From: Auanema rhodensis
Lineage: Eukaryota; Nematoda; Chromadorea; Rhabditida; Rhabditidae
Length of the DNA stretch: 64,000 bases
Direction: 5' to 3'
Assembly (NCBI GenBank): GCA_964057225.1
Contig: OZ059897.1
Coordinates: 9,114,001-9,178,000, forward strand
The translations under genes and the position numbers were made by a program. The notes under the pieces are model-generated. The model was not told where the DNA came from and ran no database searches. It worked only from the letters and a program-made list of their open reading frames with translations. Below, piece by piece: positions 27,293 through 39,627 of this stretch; the first letter of the stretch is position 1; each line of letters begins with the position of its first letter.

Positions 27293-27663
27293 CAATTCAT
27301 GACACCAAACGCGATGACGACTTGATGAACGTCAACTCGTAATTATTGTCTTCGACTCTTTCGTTTCAGGTGTGTGAGTGTGTGTATAGTATAGACAGAG
27401 ATATGTCTTTGTGAGCACACTGAATCAACTTCTCTCCTGGATTTTGGATAGTTCAGCTGGTCGTCCGAATGGATTTGTGTCGACAGATGGATGAACAGAT
27501 TTAACAGAGTTCGTTATGATCTCTTGTTTAGAAGAAATACTTAGTTTAAGAGAAGAAATATGAGAACACGTACGTGCTATGACGTTTGTGTTAAAGGTCT
27601 AGTTTTAGCTCAGAATAATTGTCCAGGAAAGGCGATAATATGCCGTATATGAGGTTAACTTAC

Positions 27664-27715
27664 GGAGGGAAAAGCTGATGACGACAGCACCAAATCCAAG
27701 GAGAGACCCGATAAA
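27664..27715 (-). CDS. Candidate 52-base exon with strong splice sites
   Basis: On the minus strand a textbook acceptor (TATTTCTTTGCAG, preceded by a long pyrimidine tract) is followed after 52 bases by a perfect donor GTAAGTTAAC at 27663. All three frames are open, and one reads FIGSLLGFGAVVISFSL, which would be a membrane-like segment. It lies about 370 bases upstream of the first exon starting at 27292. It may be a 5'-untranslated exon or an alternative coding exon; nothing fixes the frame. Confidence 0.35.
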
Positions 27716-29400
27716 CTGCAAAGAAATACGAAGAGGGAGAAGAAGGAAGGAGAGAAGTTGCAGGGAGTAGATAGAAAACGAACTAGGAGGAGGGGTAGGA
27801 GGAGGGGGAGAATTTGACAACAGGAGAATATCTGGGGTTGGCTCAGACGAGGAGAGAAAAAGAGCGAGATGTTGAGCACTGGGTCAAACCAAGCTCTATG
27901 GATAGGCTGTTTCAGGCAGCCTTTCCAATGCTCTCTCTTTCAGTTATCTATCTCTCACTCTCTCCGTCATTTCAAGTTTCATGTGGATCTATTTCATGTT
28001 TTCTGAGTGTATACTCTCTTTTGCAAAAGAACATGAAGAGAAAAAAAAGATAGATAGACAGAAAGATAGAGGAAGTTATGAGTGAAATAGAATAAAGAAA
28101 AGAGGAGAGTTAAAATAGAGTAAGAACACTGAAGAGTGGAAGAGAGAGTTAGAGGAAAATATAAGGAGAAAGAGAGAGAGAGAAAAAAAAGAGATGAAGA
28201 GTCAGTTGAAGGATTTTTTTTTTCAAAAAGAGAAAATGAGGAACGAGAGATGAGACATTGTATAGAGAGAGTGGAGATGAACAGAAAGATAGAGAGTGGA
28301 TGAACGATATACACCAAAGTGTGTTATGCTAGTTCTTAGAGCTTGGTATAAGTGTGAGGAAGAGATAAATCTTTTTTATCTTTTTTTTCTTTTCTTCCTT
28401 CTTTCAATTTGAAATCGAATACAATACACATTGGGTTTTTTTCTACAAATTATGGGATCAGATGCACTTTGAGAGTTCAATGTTCAGTAGTTGAAGCTGA
28501 AAATCATCTGAGTTATTCAAACATTTTAAAAATTCATTAAGATATCTTTACATTTGAACTATCTTCATATATCAGCTAAAGAATGAGAAAATTTTGCTGT
28601 TGTGGCAGCTGAAGAAGAATGATAAATCCACTTGTTTCCAACTTTGTGCTGCAAGCTTTTGCATCTACTTTTTGTCTTTTTCTGGCGTCTTTTCCATGTA
28701 AACTTTGAAAAGATGTCAGCCTGTTTAGATTTATCTTTTCAGTTCTCTGATCCATATAAGGAAGATAAATCGTTCTCAACAGCTCATGATTTTCCAAATG
28801 TGTGTATGCATGTGTATGTGCATGTTCTGGAGATTCAGTAACGAAAGATGAACATAAGCAGAAGAAGAGGAAGAAGAGGAAGATGATGACGAAGAAGAAG
28901 TAGAAGAAGAGGACGACGAAGACGTATAAGTATAAGAAGAACAAGACGAAACAAGTAGCTGTGTAGCATGAGCATCATATACAAGAACATCATCCCAAGC
29001 TTCAAGTTTCTCTCGTCAAACCTAAGGGTTTGAAGAAAAAAACATTTGAAAATGAAAAGACAGAAAAACTAGTCGCTAAAACAGAAGTATATCCGAATAT
29101 GTAAATACATATATAGTATATATATCTTATTTTTTCTATTTTTTCTACTTAATTTATATAAATATATTGATTAATTTAATATTATGTATACTATATAGTA
29201 TATATTATATAGTAATATAGTAATATATATAGATATATTAGACACATCAATTTATATTTTTTTTTTCTGAATGAAGAGCCAGTTTTTCTTGTATGAATAA
29301 AAAAATTATAATTAACAGAAATTATGGCCTCACAAACGAAAGGATAGAATAATAAGATGATGAAAAAGACATTTTTTTTCATTCAGGAAATCTGATTATA

Positions 29401-29573
29401 GTTCTCTCTTTTTCATTCCCTCTTTATTTCTCTCTCTCCCTCTTTTTTTCTCTCTCTCTATCTCCCTCTCTCCCTCTCTTTCTCTCTCTCTCTCTATCTC
29501 TCTCTATCTCCCTCTCTCCCTCTCTTTCTCTCTCTCTCTCTCTATCTCTCTCTATCTCCCTCTCTACTTGTTC
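29401..29573. repeat. CT-rich compound tandem repeat
   Basis: Pyrimidine microsatellite in which a block made of CTATCTCCCTCTC-type segments and (CT)n is present twice nearly exactly, showing tandem duplication of a unit of roughly 65-70 bases. Confidence 0.7.
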
Positions 29574-30256
29574 CTTATTTGAAGCATCATACTTGATATA
29601 AAATAATAGTATAAATAAAAATTCATAATATTCTTAATGGCATAACCTTATTTAAGATCCAAAAAAAGCCAATAAATCTTATACGAAATATAGAGATAAA
29701 CATGACTATTAATTTCAAATATGATGCAATAAAGTCATTTTCTACGCAAAAAATAGTAATTTTAATCTTTTAAAGAGGGAAAATATATATATGAAAACTA
29801 ACTGAATGTTAATGCTATGATTTTTTTTCAGCTGGGCTTGCAAAAGGCTTTTCTATAACAGATTTTCCTGAACAATAAAGAAGATAAGAAAAGAGATTCG
29901 GGAGAAAAAGCGAGTAAAGAGCCAAAATAATAGAAAAAGCTTGAAATTTGCTTAAAATGGTTGAAAATGAGGATGTATTATACATATTGTGATACGAGAG
30001 TGATTTTCATGTAAAGAAATACAAACTTTAAAGAAAATACGCTTTATGTTCTCATCTTTGCTCTTCTGAAGTCAGAACTCTCTGAGAACGTCATTTGATG
30101 GAGGCCTAGCTTTAACTTGACTTGTAGACCAGATTATGCAAATGAGCATGAAGTCGTTTCTTTCATATGCTAATCAATTGGCCGTATGCTTCTAACCGGA
30201 AAAGCTAGATATATATGATTTAAGATACATTATTATATGCTAATTATAATTACAAT

Positions 30257-30280
30257 TCACGTGATGACGTGACGACGTGA
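30257..30280. promoter_or_regulatory. Triple tandem ACGTGA array
   Basis: Three 8-mers abut exactly: TCACGTGA, TGACGTGA, CGACGTGA. The first is the palindromic TFEB/HLH-30 (CLEAR-type) core; the second resembles a CRE or XBP1-type site. The array sits in an A/T-rich intron of the minus-strand gene, so the 24-base block stands out sharply. Regulatory function is inference. Confidence 0.4.
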
Positions 30281-33200
30281 TCATTCTCACATAGTCAATG
30301 ATATATTGATTATTTCATTATTTTCATTTCATATAATAAGTTATAAGAAAGTTTAAAGAAAGATATTTGAATAAAGCAGATATGTGAAAACGGTTGTGTG
30401 TTCATCTCATTCAAAGAACAGTCTCATTTATCATCATTTTTGTATAATAATTATAGTTAAATATTCGAAATAATTAAAATTTATAGAAAATTACAATTTA
30501 ATAATTAACTAATCATATATTTAACTATAAAATAAGAAAAAATATATGTATAATCTGAATCTGTTTGTTTAATGTTAATCAAATGAAAAAGTCTATTTTT
30601 GGGAACATAAAATTAGATGAAAAGCTACAACAATTGATAAAAAATATACAAAGATATACATATAAGATTAGAAGAGATAACTAGTTGGAGAAAAATTGAG
30701 AGATTGAGTTAGTAAATGGAAAATACATGGATGCATGCTCATATCTACTATCTAATAGTTCATACCGTGTTGATAGTTTGAACATGAAGCTTTTACGAAA
30801 TCAGTGAAAATGAAGATACTTCTCGAAATCTATGAATAAGATATTGATGAAAATAGAGTAAAAAAAGAATTAAATTAGCAAATAATATAGTTTACATAAT
30901 AGAATTAGAAACAAATGACAATGTTATCTATGTATAGTTTCAGTAAAATAATCTAAATTTACTTATTTTAAGAAATGAAAATTATTATTATATATATCTA
31001 TATCTATATATTATAATAATAATAATTTAAATATTTAAATTTATATTTAAATTGGTCAAAAGCCTCAAAGTTCAATTGATTTGTCACAGAACATCAAATA
31101 CTTGAATGCTCAACAACTCAGGAAGAACAGGGAGTGACCCATGTTGATGGGTCTGTCTGCTCTTCGTAGCTTAATTCAGTTACAGTTCTTAGATTTCGTG
31201 AGAAAAGGAGGATCTTAGAAAATAATATATGCTTCGTTCATCAATAACTGGAAGAATAAGCTATGAAGGACGGTGCAGCTGACACATTAGAATACGAGCG
31301 ATCGGCTCTTCAATGTGTTGACAGAATATTCATATAGTTCACGGTGCTACAGATGAATAATAGCTTTTTGCGGTTATATAGTTAGAAAATAAAAATAAGT
31401 TCATGCAGAATCAAGCTTGATGCTGTAAATGCTTGATCAATACATGAATCAAATTTAGTAGAAACTTTAAAAATTGTGGTTGTATATCAAGTATATCTAA
31501 TCAGCTACAAATAGATTTTTCGTCATGTCTAATCCAAAAGAATTTATTTACATCGTTTCATACAGCATGAATTACAAGTTCAACTTGAGATTGGTCTATG
31601 TTCATTCAGAAATTCCTCATTCACAACAGAGTAAAAGAGTGAGATATTTGGAAGATTTCAAGTAAAATGTCTTTGACAAGAATAAAAGACCACCAATGCC
31701 GAGGTGCTTCAAAAGTGTTTTTCCATGAAATATGAAGATGCAATTTCTCATGGATGTAGTAGAATGTATTCCCACACAAGTCTTAAGGATGTAACTGGTT
31801 TGGTGTTCTTGAAGATGAATATTTTAAGCTCAGAATGTATAAGAATATTAAATATATTTAGATATTTTCTATTTTCATTCACATAAATAAGAAAAATGAA
31901 AAATTTGTTTTTTGAAATTGTTGAAACAACTGGCAAGGTACGACTATCTGGATTCCTCTGACCATCCAGATAATATGAATTTCATTTTTTTTTTGAAATA
32001 ATTATAATAAATAATAATTTACTATATTAAATGAACATTCAAGTAAAAAATATTCTCCAAAAGTCCGAAAGCATTATAGCTCTAGGTCAATTTTCATAAC
32101 AAAATTGCGAAAAAAAAAATGAAATTTTCAAAAAAGTATGAATAGAATTTAAGAAATAATCAATTAACTTCCTCATTTTACACTATTTTTTTTAATATTT
32201 TAGACTTAGCTGTTAATGTTCTCAGTTAAAAATTGTCATTAATCTCTTGATAATTCAGGATGAAAAATGGATTTTCAGCATCAAATTGTCATGTAGTAGG
32301 CTTTTTTTACACAAATGCTGATAAAAATCAGAAAGAAGCAGCTTTTTTTTTACCAAAATTTCATATTCTCTAAACATTTTTTCAAAAAAAAAAATCTTAA
32401 TAACATGAACAACTGTTTTTAAGCAAAAAGAAATGAGAAAATGGTAGTACCTTTAAGCTGTAAAAGAATAAAAGTTTACGAAACGGAAAGCAAAAAAAAA
32501 AAAAGAATTTGGAGGAAAAACATTAAAATTAAGAATGTTTCAGTGGAAAAATTAGAAAATTGTAAAATATCGTTCTAAACAATGAGCTTTTGAAGGATAA
32601 AATATTTAAAAACAATAATTATTGTAATGAGCTAAGAAAGGACAAGTTCATCAAGTACATGCATTACTAGCATGTGTTTCAGAAGAAAAGAAGTGAAATT
32701 CATGAAACTACTTGTATAGCAAATGAATTAATACATTAGGAATTGGTGAAAAATCAAAATGTTACACCGATTTTTTGTTTTTTTTTAAATTTATTTGATG
32801 TATAGAAACATTCGTTATTCGCAAAAATGGAAATGATTTGAACGAACAAATTGGTGACTGAGAAGTAAGATGTGAAACGATTGGTATGAAAGCATGTAAC
32901 AACTCGAATCGGCTGCAACGACAGAAGCCGTTTTCTTAGGTTTTTTTTGAGATACAAAACAAAACGACATGTAAAAGCAGGTGTTAAAAACAATTTTAAG
33001 TGAAAAACTGACGAAACACATGAAATCTTGAATGAGGATGATCAATAAGAAAGCGAATTCGGTAACGAAATGCAGACATGAATTTAAGGTGAAGACACAA
33101 CAGAGTATGCATATGTGCATATAGCTAATGAACAACGCCAACAAAAAAAAATGTTTAAACATTTTGAATAAAGCTGGTGCGCTAAAATGAAAACTTTGAG

Positions 33201-33984
33201 TTGCAACATGAAGCTTCGAATAGTGTGCTGGAAGCAATTTAAAGAAATTACGTAATCAAGTGCATATGCGAATGAAGAGGAAAATAAATTGGTATAGCAC
33301 AGAATTATTATGTGACTTGAAATAAGCAAAAAAGAGAAAATAAAAAAAAACGAAGGTTTTTCATTGTTGAAAATGTGTCCGCTGTGTATACTATTCATTT
33401 GAATTTATTCATTTATCGTCTTCATCTATAGCATTAACGCATAATATTCTTCATGTTGATAAATTGCTATTTCAGGTTAAAAGTAAAACAACAATTCACA
33501 TTTTGCCCTTTATTAACATTGGAGGTGGCAGGTTTTCTTTTATTTTTTGAAGTAAATATTCAATGGAGGTTTAAGGTAAGAAGGTTGTTAGGTTTTTGGT
33601 GTCAATTTAATTGAGTGCAGAACATGATTTAGCGCATAAACCCCCCCCCCCCTCTCCTCCCTTCAAATGGCGAAACGCTTATATACCACCAAACTATTAT
33701 GTATTCATACATGTGCATATTGAACTGAAGGAAAATTATCCAACAAAAGAAATGCGAAAATTCTTCCACATAGATCGCTTCGCTGATCAAAATGTTTCTT
33801 CTTCAAGTTTTTTTCATTTTAGAGTTTGGGTGGTAAGCAGCATTTGGAAAAAAATCCTTAAGTTGTAGACAGCCGATGAAGAAAAATTGATGAGAATGAC
33901 TGAGAAGCTGATTGAAACGATATAGGGTGAGAAAGCCAGAAGAACAGTGCACAAGGGAGAAAACGAAAGCATAAGCAAGAGAGG

Positions 33985-34038
33985 GTAAGAGAGAGAGAGA
34001 GAGAGAAAGAGGGAAGAAGAGAAGGAGAGAAAGAGAGC

Positions 34039-34086
<48 letters not shown>
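33985..34086. repeat. (GA)n microsatellite
   Basis: Nearly pure GA dinucleotide tract, interrupted once by a GGAAGAAGAGAAGG block. Overlapping minus-strand ORFs read as Ser/Leu repeats and are artefacts. Confidence 0.85.
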
Positions 34087-34088
<2 letters not shown>

Positions 34089-35291
34089 ATGATAGAAGAA
34101 AAGAGAGATAATGATGATGATGAAATGAAGATAGCATAGAGGAGGCAAAAATTTACAAATTTAGCTAACAAGTAGAATTAGTTTCATGAGAAGAAAGCTT
34201 GTCGTTGTCGATAGAAAACCAGTGAACGAAGGGAGACTGACTCCTGGAAGCCAAAAAATAGAATTTTTGAACAGATGAAGAGGATGGGAAACAAGGAAAT
34301 GTGAACAACTTCACAGTGGGCCTAACGACAGGAAAACTGCCTGATTTTGCTGTTTCCGTTTAAAGTCTTTCAAAACTTAACAGCATGTGAATATTCAGAG
34401 AGAGAAAGAGTTAGAACCGAAACATTAAAAGCTTTAAAGTATCATCAAGTGTGGCTTTTAATTCTTCATTTCAGCTTATTTCTTCGTCTTTTTCAGCGGT
34501 GATTAACTTAAAATGAGATGAGCGAAAGAGAATTGCAGCTCAAGCACATGACTTGTATCTATTTATCGTCTTGAGTTTCGTTTTTTTCTAAACTAATATC
34601 CGCAAAGTTAAGTTTTAGCCTTTAAAGACATTGTTAACTCCTACTCAATAGTAATGTTATTCTTTTTTATATTTCCAGCAAACTTAATCAGAAAAAAACA
34701 TGAAGAACTTGAATAAGTCAAGCTGAAACACAATATTTTATTAATTTTTAATTCTTACTCAAAGAAAACACTAAGAATACGAAAAGGTTTGTTTGATCAC
34801 GAACATTCATATACATCAAATGTGTTTAGAAATGTTAATTTGCCTTTTTGATGTTTTTAGTCTAATCCAGGCTAACCTGCCTATCTTAACCAGAAATAGA
34901 ATAATTTACTCATTCGCTACAACTGTTTCCTCGAATTGAAAATGAATTCTTTTAATTTTGATATTATCAAAAAGCTCTATGTATATATACGTAGACATGT
35001 ATACATACTACAGGTGTAACTGAAGTTAATTGTGACTGATACTGTGATAAGAGCCGAATGATTTTGAGTTGCACTCAGTTCAATAAGTTTCTACAGTTCT
35101 TTTCAGTTCTTTTAATTTATTATATTATTATAATTATATATAAATATTATTTTTTTTCAAATTAATGATAGTTTGAAGACAAATCATTTTTCAATTATCA
35201 TTGTTTTATTGAGCAGAAAATGTTTTCTACACAAATGAACACAACCGCACATCCGCTATTTACTAGATGAAATGATAAACTTTGTTGACGT

Positions 35292-35366
35292 TTTTTTCAC
35301 GTGGAAAGTTGCGTCATTGCATGCGCCTAAGGTCTACGTGGATAAATGAAGCAACATTGATGCAAT
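35292..35366. promoter_or_regulatory. Cluster of CACGTG and C/EBP-ATF-like sites
   Basis: Within 75 bases are CACGTG (35299-35304), TTGCGTCATTGCAT (35309-35322) and TGATGCAAT (35358-35366). The last matches the amino-acid/ER-stress response element bound by C/EBP-ATF4 heterodimers, and TTGCGTCA is a close relative. It lies about 600 bases downstream of the exon ending at 35960, inside the first intron, a common enhancer position in nematodes. Confidence 0.35.
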
Positions 35367-35959
35367 TCCTATCTTTTCTCTCGAAATAAAAGTTGTAAAA
35401 GGAATCTTTGACCGTCTGCTCAAACTTTAATTATGACCCAAATTTAACTATATATTATAACCAAATCATTAAAGTATCACCATACAGAATGACATGACTT
35501 TAAAAAGCATGATAAGATTATACTCAATGTATATATCTGATAAAGATTCGTGTCTAGATCATAGAAAGAAAAGAAGAATGATCCGATTATATAGTATACT
35601 AAGCTAGTGAATGACTCTATCGATAAAGCAAACTTTGGAAACTAAGATTTGAAATTAGAGCATAGATCATAACATGGGCAGCATGATATTGAACTTGTTT
35701 AACAATAAAATATAACTGTATGAAAGGAAATAAAAATAGATAAGTATTGAAGACGAATAATAGTATGATTGGTAGGTAGATTGAGAATTCGTATAGAATT
35801 TCGTTTATGAGTTCATTTTGAAGATTGTATTGTATTTTTTTGTGTTTTTGATACAAAAAAAAGTAAAAAGCACATCATAATATAGTATATATTGGTATAT
35901 ATAACATATAATAGATAGTGTAAGATAGTTAAGAAAAAAAATGTTTTGAATGAACTAAC

Positions 35960-36177
35960 CTATATTGAAATACATCTGATTGACGACGAAGAATTTTGAA
36001 ACGATTCTTAGGTACTACGTCTACACTTTCCCGTGTAGCAGTGATTGGACTTGCAGCTTCACATGGAGATGAAGAAATAATTGGAGATGATGGTGGAGAA
36101 GAACAGTCAAATGAACTTGTAATTGAATCTTGTTGTTGAAGTCTCATCTTATTCGGTAATGTATAATAATCTTGCAT
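35960..36177 (-). CDS. Candidate first coding exon of the long pde-4-like transcript
   Basis: An ATG at 36177 opens 72 codons, MQDYYTLPNKMRLQQQDS through a Ser/Pro-rich middle (SSPPSSPIISSSP) to NRFKILRRQSDVFQY, then two bases (AG) and a donor GTTAG at 35959. The frame is closed upstream by a TGA within 30 bases, so either this is the start or a CATTAG acceptor just upstream is used. Splicing to the exon at 20776 keeps the frame and yields RRQSDVFQYRSDG. That resembles the UCR1 start RRESFLYRSDS of animal PDE4 in layout (RRxS then YRSD), which is the main sequence hint for a PDE4 link; otherwise unrecognised. Confidence 0.58.
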
Positions 36178-39100
36178 TATATGTCCTAATGTCGTCAGTC
36201 AATGAAGCTGATGAAGATGATGACAACAGATATGTGAGAATAAATCTGTAATATTATGCGAATATATACTAAAGAAATTAATGATTTTAAGTAATAAATG
36301 ATGGAAAAAAGAATAAATCATTAAAACTTGAAACAAAGATTAAGGATATAGTAGTTTAGAAGCATTGATCACTGTGTTAAAACGAATAGTATGGCAAAGC
36401 ACTCAACAACTCCGCCCTTCTTCTCACCTTATCAGCAATCAGTGAAATTAAAAATCAGTTTTAAGCTACGGTTTTAAAGAAACATGAGAAACAAAAACAA
36501 TGAAGAAAAAGATAAAAATGTTGCAGAAAACTATAAGAATACAGAAATATGATTAGATTTAGTTATTGTATATTATAATTTGTTGGTTTAAAAATTAAAA
36601 AAAAAAGATTTTTTATATATATATGTATTTATATAAATAATTGAAATAAAAATCTAAATTCTAATTGATATTATAGGAAAATTTAATAGTTTATCACAAA
36701 CTATTTCAAAAATTTTAATTTTATTTGTGAACTAATGAACATTCTTTTTAAAATATTTGCATGTTTTCCATGATTGATGTCGAAAAAAAAAGTGGTAAAA
36801 TCGTCTTTTTCATCAAACGATAACGTCTTAACCATCTTTGGAAATCAAAAATGTTGTCATGAAAATTGTAATTATAATAGAAATAAATATATTTGATTAG
36901 ATATCTAATCATCTATCTTTATCCTCTTTTCATTTAAAAAATTGTTAAATTTTTGATTTAATATTGATTATTACTATAAAGAAAATGAAAGAGAATATAT
37001 TCTAATATACTGTATTAAAATGATAAAACAAAATGATTTTAGCACTAAATAAAATAAAAAAAATAGTTTTATTAACTATAAAATATATAAAATTTTAATA
37101 TATGCATCACGTTTATTGATTTATAGAATTCTAATCCTATTTCTGTATGTATAAGTCTGTCCTTTTTTGAATATATGAGAATGGGATGAGCTATGATGTT
37201 TTAAATTTTTTAAATATATAAAAAAAAATTTATAAAGAATATATGTATATTATATATAATATTATGTTTTATATACATACATATCTGCATATATTTGGGT
37301 ATTTCCTTGAAAATTTCATGAAAAACTACAAACTTTACGAAACACTGATCATAAGACAATATGATTTGAAATGTATTCTATGCTTACATGTGTACTTGTT
37401 TGGGAATATCAGATGTAACTAACTACTAGTATAGGAGATTAGTACGCATAAAATATCTATTAATATGTCAATTTTACATAATTTATTCCCAAAAAAACAA
37501 CAAAAAGAATATTTGTTTTGATTTAAATTAATTATACATATAGTTAGTTGTTATGTGTATGTGTGCTGACCTTTAGCTCAAAATATGACGACCAAAAAAA
37601 GTTTAGTTTAGGACATTTTCTAAAACGAGATTGCTGAACTATGAAAACTATGTCAGTTGAGAAAAATTAAAAAATATCGGAAAACAGAGAGAAATAGCAG
37701 ATTTTTGAACATAAAGAGAGGATTGAGAATAAAAAATTTGTCGCTGCTTTGCATAATAAACGTTAAAATAATGTATCGGAAGGTCAAGTTTCAAAGTATT
37801 ACAAAGTGAATTAATATACTCCGACTTCACAAAAAATTCATTTTCTTGTTGAAACCTTTTTTTTGCTCGAAAATGTGAATTTTATATGAAATTGCTGTAG
37901 GCAAAACCAGGATTGAAGTTAGAATTAGATCAGATGAAAGCTATCAAACATATCTTTTGGAAAAATAGAACCATATGGCTGAGAAACGAATACTTCTGGT
38001 TGCAAGTTACACTTGTAAACGATTTGAAGCGAAAACATTCGAACTGAAAAGAGGCTTGAAAAGCCTATTGAAAGACAAAAAAAAAGATTTTCTGATAATT
38101 ACGTAATCGGACTAGAAGTTTGATGGTACTTCATGCGATTGTGAAGTACAAAAGTATGATGAAACTGTATATGAACAGAGGTCATACTAACAATTCTTCT
38201 ATTTGAAATCTATTTATAAATATTTTCTTTCAAAATAAATGAAATGAAATAATTAATTTGACACGCATTTGATGTAGTTAAAGCAATAAAAGGGTAAAAT
38301 AATAAGAGTATGATATAGAGAGTAAAATGAAGAGATTAAAAGAGAAATAGAGAGGTAAAAGAAGATGAAAGAAGACGACAAAATTGAGAAAAGACCATAT
38401 GAAGTGAGAAAGAGAGAGACGTGTTAAAAGAGAAAGAGCGAGGGTGCACAGCGAACGAAGCGTTTATAACAAGAGCTAGCCAACTCAATACTGTGATAGA
38501 TTCAACGAGCATAAGAAGCAGAGATAAAGCGCGAATTCCTACCTCCAGTTTCTCCTTCATTGTCTGGTTCCTCCGCTTTATTTTCTTCTCATTCTCATGA
38601 AAAGTACTCCTTTGAGAATTCAGATGAAACAACGTTTTTATGGATAATATTGAGAAACAATAGAAAAATTATACATATAGAAAGTCAAAAACTGAAGATA
38701 ATTTATTGAAAATATAATGAATGTAGTTTATATTTTTCAGAATAATTAGATGTTGAAAGATGATTCAATCAATAACTGTTTGTTTTTTAAATAATATGCA
38801 TAGTATAAACAGGATACTATACTCATCGCTTTATAAGTAAATAATCTCTAAAGAAAAATTAAACTTATTCATGATAATATGTATGAGACAAGAGAAATGA
38901 TTAACTATTTGAAAAAAAATGTTTTCAAACGACACAAAGCAGTAGCTTTGACATGTCATGGTCATGTCATGGATTTGAGATATCCTCAATAGGAGGCTAT
39001 AACAAACTGATATTTCAGTATCAATATAGAGAATATATTAAACTATATAGTAATTCTAAAGAGAGAAAAAATCTTTGTGGAATAGAAAGTATAACGAGAG

Positions 39101-39531
39101 AAAGCGAGAGAGAGAGAGAGAGGAAAGGGGAAAAGAAATAACGTTGAACACTAGTAAGATTGAGCTTTGAAATGGAAAATGAAGATGAGAAGAAAACGAA
39201 AACGAGAGATAAAGGGAAATAAAAAAGGAGCAAAATAGGTTGAACCGCCGATAAAGAACTAAAAGTTGGATAAAACAGAGGAAAGAAGCACAACCGTCCG
39301 GATTATCAAATTTCAAAAACGAAAATGACGCAAGAAAACGTGAACAACATGAAAAAATTTGTTCAAATGAGATAATACGTGAAGATGAGTCACGTATGAT
39401 GTAACCTGATTGTAAATATGCTAATTCGAATAAACTTTTATGATTGTTATCGTCGGTTCATTTGTTTGTTGAACTAGTTCATAAACAGCGAATAACGAAC
39501 AACAACAGGAGTGTGGTGAAAGCAGTAGCAT

Positions 39532-39627
39532 TTACAAAGCAACATGCTCATCGTCCTCGTGTTCTTCAATCTTGAGTTGTCGTTTATAATGAGATTCTTC
39601 GTGATTTCTATGCATCAGAATATGTAC
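39532..39627 (-). CDS. Orphan terminal-exon-like segment, rich in charged residues
   Basis: On the minus strand, after an AG preceded by GATTGTC, 31 codons run to a TAA at 39532-39534. They contain HILMHRNHEESHYKRQ and KIEEHEDDEHVAL. The composition (His/Glu/Lys/Asp) is very unlike translated intron in this window, which gives Leu, Ile, Phe, Lys and Ser runs. The His spacing recalls the end of a C2H2 finger, but no Cys pair is visible. No partner exon with matching phase was found. It may be a lone exon, a relic, or chance. Confidence 0.25.
   Translation of the reverse strand, partial: VHILMHRNHEESHYKRQLKIEEHEDDEHVAL

Larger units (their letters stand above)
27716..35959. other. Long non-coding stretch (first intron of the 36177 exon)
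   Basis: AT-rich intronic DNA. Contents include a CT tandem repeat at 29401-29573 with a duplicated unit of about 65-70 bases, a GA microsatellite at 33985-34086, a run of twelve C at 33641-33652, the triple ACGTGA array at 30257-30280, small inverted repeats near 31130 and 31280, and the C/EBP-ATF-like sites at 35309-35366. Poly-A and poly-T runs alternate densely at 32090-32560. No supported exon. Confidence 0.55.

Noticed and set aside
31271-31335. Inverted repeat GACACATT...AATGTGTTGAC as a possible pre-miRNA
   Set aside because: Stem is short and interrupted, total length about 42 bases, too small for a typical precursor.
33803-34171. 122-codon minus-strand ORF
   Set aside because: Consists mainly of Ser/Leu repeat from a GA microsatellite.
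38336-38640. Minus-strand frame with KRRNQTMKEKLE before a GTAGG donor
   Set aside because: The plus strand is equally coding-like here, there is no acceptor, and the phase-0 exit does not fit the 36177 exon.
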